Shown piece by piece: positions 61,253-64,000 of a stretch of 64,000 nt of DNA (its first letter is position 1; the number at the start of each line of letters is the position of its first letter). Where the stretch lies: the NCBI RefSeq assembly GCF_000311745.1, contig NZ_HE978532.1, positions 1 to 64,000 of the forward strand, in the 5' to 3' direction. Made by a program: the position numbers and the translations under genes. Origin of the DNA: Anaerococcus obesiensis ph10 (GTDB taxonomy: Bacteria; Bacillota; Clostridia; Tissierellales; Peptoniphilaceae). The notes under the pieces are model-generated. The model ran no database searches. It was not told the origin of the DNA and worked only from the letters and a program-made list of their open reading frames with translations.

Positions 61253-61331
61253 ATCCAGACTGCTGTAACAAATTATGAATAGTATCAACAACAATAAATA
61301 TCTAATAATTAAGGAGGATAGCAGTCTGGAT
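61253..61331. repeat. 12-base perfect inverted repeat with 55-base loop
   Basis: ATCCAGACTGCT (61253-61264) and its exact complement AGCAGTCTGGAT (61320-61331) flank an A/T-rich loop. It lies between the DUF4177 promoter and the terminator of the 61-residue gene. It could be a large hairpin in RNA or a recombination or regulatory site. The function is unknown. Confidence 0.6.
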
Positions 61332-61346
61332 CAAACATTTAGGCAT

Positions 61347-61373
61347 AAAAAAAGACGAACTCAATCGTTCGCC
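61347..61373 (-). terminator. Terminator after the 61-residue gene
   Basis: Stem GACGAAC (61354-61360) with GTTCGCC (61367-61373, one G-U) and seven T on the minus strand. Confidence 0.7.
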
Positions 61374-61439
61374 TTTAAAATGTATACACTTTTAATCTTA
61401 CAAATAGTATACCATAAAATAGGAAATTTGTCCCACTTT

Positions 61440-61625
61440 TTATAAATTTTCTCTTCTAAGCCTAATCCATTCTTCAACTTCAAGCAAATCCTCTTCATTT
61501 GCCCAGTCCCTAATATAAGCCTTACAACCCGATTTGTTTCTAGACTTCTTCTTAACATCAGGATTTTTAGCATCCCATTTATTTCTTGCCCTAGCTTGGG
61601 CATCACTTGTTTTATTCTCAGTCAT
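61440..61625 (-). CDS. Small phage protein, unknown
   Basis: The 61-residue charged protein (ARARNKWDAKNPDVKKKSRNKSGCKAYIRDWANEEDLLEVEEWIRLRRE) is common in type in Firmicute phages just upstream of packaging genes. The C-terminal helix EEDLLEVEEWIRLRR may be an oligomerisation or ribbon-helix-helix element. A perfect AGGAGG precedes the ATG, and the stop codon of the preceding mini-gene overlaps that site. It is too short and atypical to call a small terminase subunit. Confidence 0.65.
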   Translation of the reverse strand: MTENKTSDAQARARNKWDAKNPDVKKKSRNKSGCKAYIRDWANEEDLLEVEEWIRLRRENL

Positions 61626-61633
61626 ACTACCTC

Positions 61634-61744
61634 CTATAAAAACTTTTTAAATAAGAGAATAATCAAAATAAAAACACCCCAACCAATAACTCCTGTTATT
61701 TTTTCTTTTTTTGTAGTTTTCTTGCATTCAAAATTGATTTTCAT
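61634..61744 (-). CDS. 36-residue membrane mini-protein
   Basis: A short frame (KINFECKKTTKKEKITG then the helix VIGWGVFILIILLF and KKFL) ends in TAGGAGG, whose GGAGG is the ribosome binding site of the next gene. It has no Shine-Dalgarno of its own; the bases before its ATG are A/T-only. It is therefore possibly leaderless, or not translated. A single membrane helix and basic ends are visible. It could be an accessory membrane peptide. Confidence 0.5.
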   Translation of the reverse strand: MKINFECKKTTKKEKITGVIGWGVFILIILLFKKFL

Positions 61745-61779
61745 AAAAATTATAATATAATGATTATACCAACCAAGAG

Positions 61780-61878
61780 CTATAAGCTCTTAGTTAGCTT
61801 AATTTTTATTTTGAAGATTACAATGTTGAGGTCGATTTCAATTTCTGTAATCTTCAATTTTTTTATAATTTTAATCAT
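61780..61878 (-). CDS. 32-residue basic mini-protein
   Basis: GGAGG stands 10 bases before the ATG at 61878, and the promoter at 61906-61934 points directly at it. The product IKIIKKLKITEIEIDLNIVIFKIK is basic and beta-prone. A longer frame to 62031 exists but runs through the promoter and is rejected. A palindrome AAGAGCT-ATA-AGCTCTT (61782-61798) covers its stop codon. Function unknown. Confidence 0.5.
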   Translation of the reverse strand: MIKIIKKLKITEIEIDLNIVIFKIKIKLTKSL

Positions 61879-61905
61879 TATATTATTTCCTCCTTTCATA
61901 TTTAT

Positions 61906-61934
61906 ATTATACACCCATCGTATATTTTTGTCAA
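61906..61934 (-). promoter_or_regulatory. Consensus promoter after the late regulator gene
   Basis: Perfect TTGACA (61929-61934), 17 bases, perfect TATAAT (61906-61911), minus strand. It begins the transcript running towards the packaging genes. Confidence 0.88.
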
Positions 61935-61957
61935 CACTTTTTCTAAAAATTTTTAAT

Positions 61958-61979
61958 AAAAAAGAGTGGAAAACCACCC
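61958..61979 (-). terminator. Terminator after the ArpU-like gene
   Basis: Stem GAGTGG (61964-61969) with CCACCC (61974-61979), four-base loop, then six T on the minus strand. Confidence 0.7.
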
Positions 61980-61984
61980 TAATT

Positions 61985-62464
61985 TCAATCGTTATAAAGA
62001 CATTTATAAATACCCAACAAAGCACAATCACTCTTTCTCCAAATCATATTCTTAGACAAATCATACTTTAAAGCAAGACCTCTAATAGTATCATGCTTAT
62101 CACTGTGCTTATCAAAAACCCAAAGCCTAAAAACGATAGACTGTAACATATTATCACTAAGCTTAGCAATAGCATTAGAAATTTCCTCACAATCAAGTAG
62201 AATCTTTCTTATCTCATCTTCTAAAAATTTAATTTCATCAAGAATATAAGTTATTTTTTCCTCTTGGCTACTCCCACCACCATTAGTAGGATCAGAATCA
62301 GACCAACCACAACGGAGCATATCAAGCCTGTCCCTTTTTTCCACAATTTCAGCCTTGATTTCATCAATTAATTTAAGATTTTTTCCATAATTTGAAAGCC
62401 TAATCTTTACAATCTCAATATTTTCCCTATGTTTTCTATTTTCCCTAATCTTTTTATAATTCAT
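61985..62464 (-). CDS. ArpU/RinA-like late transcription regulator
   Basis: The 159-residue protein (ATG at 62464 with AAAGGAG upstream) has an N-terminal coiled coil (RKHRENIEIVKIRLSNYGKNLKLIDEIKAEI) and a C-terminal sigma-like helix-turn-helix (AIAKLSDNMLQSIVFRLWVF ... GLALKYDLSKNMIWRKSDCALLGIYKCL). Proteins of this layout activate phage late genes. It is the last early gene; the late genes follow a terminator and a strong promoter, the arrangement expected for such a switch. Confidence 0.78.
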   Translation of the reverse strand: MNYKKIRENRKHRENIEIVKIRLSNYGKNLKLIDEIKAEIVEKRDRLDMLRCGWSDSDPTNGGGSSQEEKITYILDEIKFLEDEIRKILLDCEEISNAIAKLSDNMLQSIVFRLWVFDKHSDKHDTIRGLALKYDLSKNMIWRKSDCALLGIYKCLYND

Positions 62465-62490
62465 CACTTCTCCTTTGAATTTATAAATCA

Positions 62491-62895
62491 CTACCTACCA
62501 GAAGAACCAAAACCATTAACACCTCTGTGAGTATTAGTGTTAATCTCCCAAATTTTTACTAAGGGTACAATACTTTCTTTCCTAAATACCAGTTGACCGA
62601 TTCTATCTCCTTTTCTAATCTCATAATCATTACCAGTAAGATTTATAATAGAAGCCTTAATCTCTCCCCTATAAGAAGTATCAATAAGACCAAGATTACA
62701 TATTAAACCCTTACTAGTATTACCAGACCTTGGTCTTAAATCAGCATAATATCCATCATCTAATTCCAAGAAAACACCAGTAGAAATAGTAGCAGTTTCC
62801 ATTGGCTCTAAAACCCTATCCTCCATTGCTCTTACATCATATCCAATATCTCCATCTTTCTTACTTAATATATAAGGTGCTTTGTACTTAATCAT
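62491..62895 (-). CDS. dut: dUTP diphosphatase
   Basis: The 134-residue enzyme has all five dUTPase motifs: DIGYDVRA (motif 1), PRSGNTSKG (2), GLIDTSYRGEIKA (3), RKGDRIGQLVF (4) and the C-terminal glycine-rich arm RGVNGFGSSGR (5). It hydrolyses dUTP to keep uracil out of phage DNA and supplies dUMP. The ATG at 62895 has GAGGAGG before it. It overlaps the preceding 53-residue gene. Confidence 0.95.
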   Translation of the reverse strand: MIKYKAPYILSKKDGDIGYDVRAMEDRVLEPMETATISTGVFLELDDGYYADLRPRSGNTSKGLICNLGLIDTSYRGEIKASIINLTGNDYEIRKGDRIGQLVFRKESIVPLVKIWEINTNTHRGVNGFGSSGR

Positions 62896-63049
62896 TAAAA
62901 ACCTCCTCAAAATTATCATCAATTTTCATTTCGATTTCAGAAATAAAATTTTCAATATCCTTATCCGAAAAATCAAACTTATTTTTCAAAACATAAACAA
63001 CAATCTCCAAAAATAAAGAACAATCATTAATATTTAAAAACTTACTCAT
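62888..63049 (-). CDS. 53-residue acidic phage protein, unknown
   Basis: A short gene starts inside the recU stop region (eight-base overlap) and ends within the dut start (ATGATTAA), so translation is coupled at both ends. The product FLNINDCSLFLEIVVYVLKNKFDFSDKDIENFISEIEMKIDD is acidic and helical, with no known domain. Its overlaps with genuine neighbours support it being real. Confidence 0.68.
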   Translation of the reverse strand: MSKFLNINDCSLFLEIVVYVLKNKFDFSDKDIENFISEIEMKIDDNFEEVFND

Positions 63050-63545
63050 ATTTATAATCCAAAAATCTTACACCTTGCCTAAAAATAACCTCATATCGGG
63101 ATAGGTCATCAGCCTTGACATACTTTCTGCCAAATATTTCTTTCATATTTGTCCAAATATTCCAAGGAATAAAAAAATACCTATCCTTAATCCCAATACA
63201 AACTCCAGCAAGACCACCAAGTTTACTTTTAATCTCCAAAACCTCAGCTTGCTTAGAAGAAACCACGTTTTGTTTCATTCTGTCTGTTGTAGTGTACTTT
63301 GCCTCAAAACAAATCGACCTACCACCATCAAGAGTTCCCTCAAAATCAGGATTAGCATTCTTAGTAAACTGCCCCTCAAAACGACCTGCCTTTTTAAGCC
63401 TAATAACCCTAAAAGGCTCATCAATTTTAGAAATATCAGCCTTGCCCTCATCCCTATAATACTTACAAGCCAAATCAATTAATTTCTCAAAATTTTTACC
63501 AAAACCATTTGACTGCAAAGACTTAAAACTTTGGAGATTAGTCAT
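63042..63545 (-). CDS. RecU-type Holliday junction resolvase
   Basis: The 167-residue protein has the RecU fold signatures: GKNFEKLIDLACKYYRDEG (N-terminal helix), NPDFEGTLDGGRSICFEAKYT (catalytic D, E-x-K) and KQAEVLEIKSKLGGLAGVCIGI. Phage RecU cleaves branched DNA during replication or packaging. It starts within the stop region of the 65-residue gene; the ATG at 63545 has GAGG six bases upstream. Confidence 0.9.
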   Translation of the reverse strand: MTNLQSFKSLQSNGFGKNFEKLIDLACKYYRDEGKADISKIDEPFRVIRLKKAGRFEGQFTKNANPDFEGTLDGGRSICFEAKYTTTDRMKQNVVSSKQAEVLEIKSKLGGLAGVCIGIKDRYFFIPWNIWTNMKEIFGRKYVKADDLSRYEVIFRQGVRFLDYKYE

Positions 63546-63735
63546 CATCAACCTCATCTAAATTAATTTCAATTAGCTTATAATCATTAATACAACCTCC
63601 AAGCAATGCATCTTTACCAACTTTAGCAAAAGCTTTTGTCTTATCTTTAGATAATATCTTTATACACTCGTTTGAACAATCATAGACCATATATATTTTT
63701 GACTCATCTTCTAAATTATTTTCTTTAGTTTTCAT
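63538..63735 (-). CDS. Small phage protein, unknown
   Basis: This 65-residue acidic protein (KIYMVYDCSNECIKILSKDKTKAFAKVGKD ... EINLDEVDDD) overlaps the recU start by eight bases. AGGTGGAAGG precedes the ATG. It resembles short uncharacterised proteins of phage early regions. No function can be assigned. Confidence 0.68.
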   Translation of the reverse strand: MKTKENNLEDESKIYMVYDCSNECIKILSKDKTKAFAKVGKDALLGGCINDYKLIEINLDEVDDD

Positions 63736-63792
63736 CCTTCCACCTCTAAATTTTTCTTTTTAAATCTTCGTATATTATGCATAAGGTAACAT

Positions 63793-64000
63793 TTATCCAA
63801 TCATCTTGTATATTAAAGACTTATCAATATTATATATTTCTATACATCTTCTAATTAAGATTGGTATGTCTCTCTTAAAAATCTTTACTTTATGCTCATA
63901 TTCAACATTTTTAATATCACTATGAAAACACAATGTTGCACAGACATCTTGAGAATGAAAATTCAGAAGATCAAATCCTGTATAATTATCTTCGGAATAA
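63793..64000 (-). CDS. C-terminal part of a phage early gene, cut by the window edge
   Basis: An open minus-strand frame runs from the right edge to a TAA at 63793 (68 residues visible: GFDLLNFHSQDVCATLCFHSDIKNVEYEHKVKIFKR ... DKSLIYKMIG). No known motif is visible. It is co-directional with the genes below and probably is the tail of a longer early protein. Confidence 0.55.
   Translation of the reverse strand, partial: YSEDNYTGFDLLNFHSQDVCATLCFHSDIKNVEYEHKVKIFKRDIPILIRRCIEIYNIDKSLIYKMIG

Larger units (their letters stand above)
36000..64000 (-). mobile_element. Siphovirus-type prophage, lysis/accessory end to early region
   Basis: From about 36 kb to the right edge all genes form a phage order read leftwards: recombination and nucleotide genes, late regulator, HNH, portal, MuF, terminase, scaffold, capsid, connectors, tail, tail tip, holins, endolysin, accessory genes. 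Integrase, repressor and replication genes are not in the window and should lie to the right. The left boundary is approximate. The structural genes look intact, so the prophage may be functional. Confidence 0.9.

Noticed and set aside
61361-61606. 81-residue minus-strand frame overlapping the 61-residue gene
   Set aside because: The 61-residue frame has a perfect AGGAGG and the terminator lies inside the longer alternative.
61879-62031. N-terminal extension of the 32-residue mini-protein to 83 residues
   Set aside because: It would run through the consensus promoter at 61906-61934 and the terminator of the upstream gene; the internal ATG has GGAGG.
1-64000. CRISPR arrays, rRNA or insertion sequences
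   Set aside because: No regularly spaced repeats, rRNA-like segments or transposase genes were seen anywhere in the window.

Overview
The window is a low-GC (about 30% by eye), densely packed stretch of a Gram-positive anaerobe. Gene order (infC-rpmI-rplT, a T-box before pheST, mutS2, zapA), strong TTGACA/TATAAT promoters and the fermentative gene set fit a Firmicute of the Tissierellia/Peptoniphilaceae type (Anaerococcus- or Peptoniphilus-like). The genus is an inference. Almost every gene lies on the minus strand. I saw no rRNA, tRNA or CRISPR.

Region 1 (1-15 kb) is a housekeeping block read right to left. An L20-type leader with an attenuator precedes infC-rpmI-rplT and a TrmH-family rRNA/tRNA methyltransferase. 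A phenylalanine T-box then precedes pheS-pheT-zapA-U32 peptidase-mutS2-argS, followed by a membrane protein and a TPR protein. ridA stands alone at the left. Two tandem consensus promoters point out of the left edge.

Region 2 (15-22 kb) holds single genes: an FAD dehydrogenase, a frame-broken SdpI-like gene, a large PEPCK/HPr-kinase-like P-loop protein, Dps, an aminotransferase and MsrB.

Region 3 (22-28.3 kb) is a corrinoid methyl-transfer operon. In order of transcription it encodes a short UroD-like protein, a corrinoid protein, an ASKHA/2Fe-2S corrinoid activator, a DUF4430 lipoprotein, a frame-broken ECF S component, and two tandem UroD-family methyltransferases. Its leader carries a terminator-like hairpin. 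The methyl donor is unknown.

Region 4 (28.5-35.6 kb) is an aspartate-fermentation operon: aspA, a dicarboxylate/amino-acid symporter, an Asp/Glu racemase, a frame-broken LysR regulator, fumC and malic enzyme. Together they take up aspartate, racemise it if needed, and convert it through fumarate and malate to pyruvate.

Region 5 (about 36-64 kb, continuing off the right edge) is a siphovirus-type prophage. Read right to left it has recU, dUTPase, an ArpU-like late regulator, small genes, HNH nuclease, portal, a MuF head protein carrying an ADP-ribosyltransferase domain, a cargo patch, the large terminase, scaffold, capsid, head-tail and tail genes (with a -1 frameshift site in the tail chaperones), tail-tip proteins with embedded lysins, holins, endolysin, then hicAB and accessory genes. 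The terminase is displaced to after the portal and MuF genes. Between MuF and the terminase sit a putative antitoxin gene (ATGA overlap), a 28-residue hydrophobic peptide gene, and a promoter-to-terminator small RNA that can pair with that peptide's ribosome binding site and start codon. This patch is the strongest candidate for an undescribed system here.

Three chromosomal genes (SdpI-like, ECF S component, LysR) each lose frame at a run of six A/T, where a run of seven would restore a full-length protein. This looks like sequencing error or slippage rather than three independent decays.
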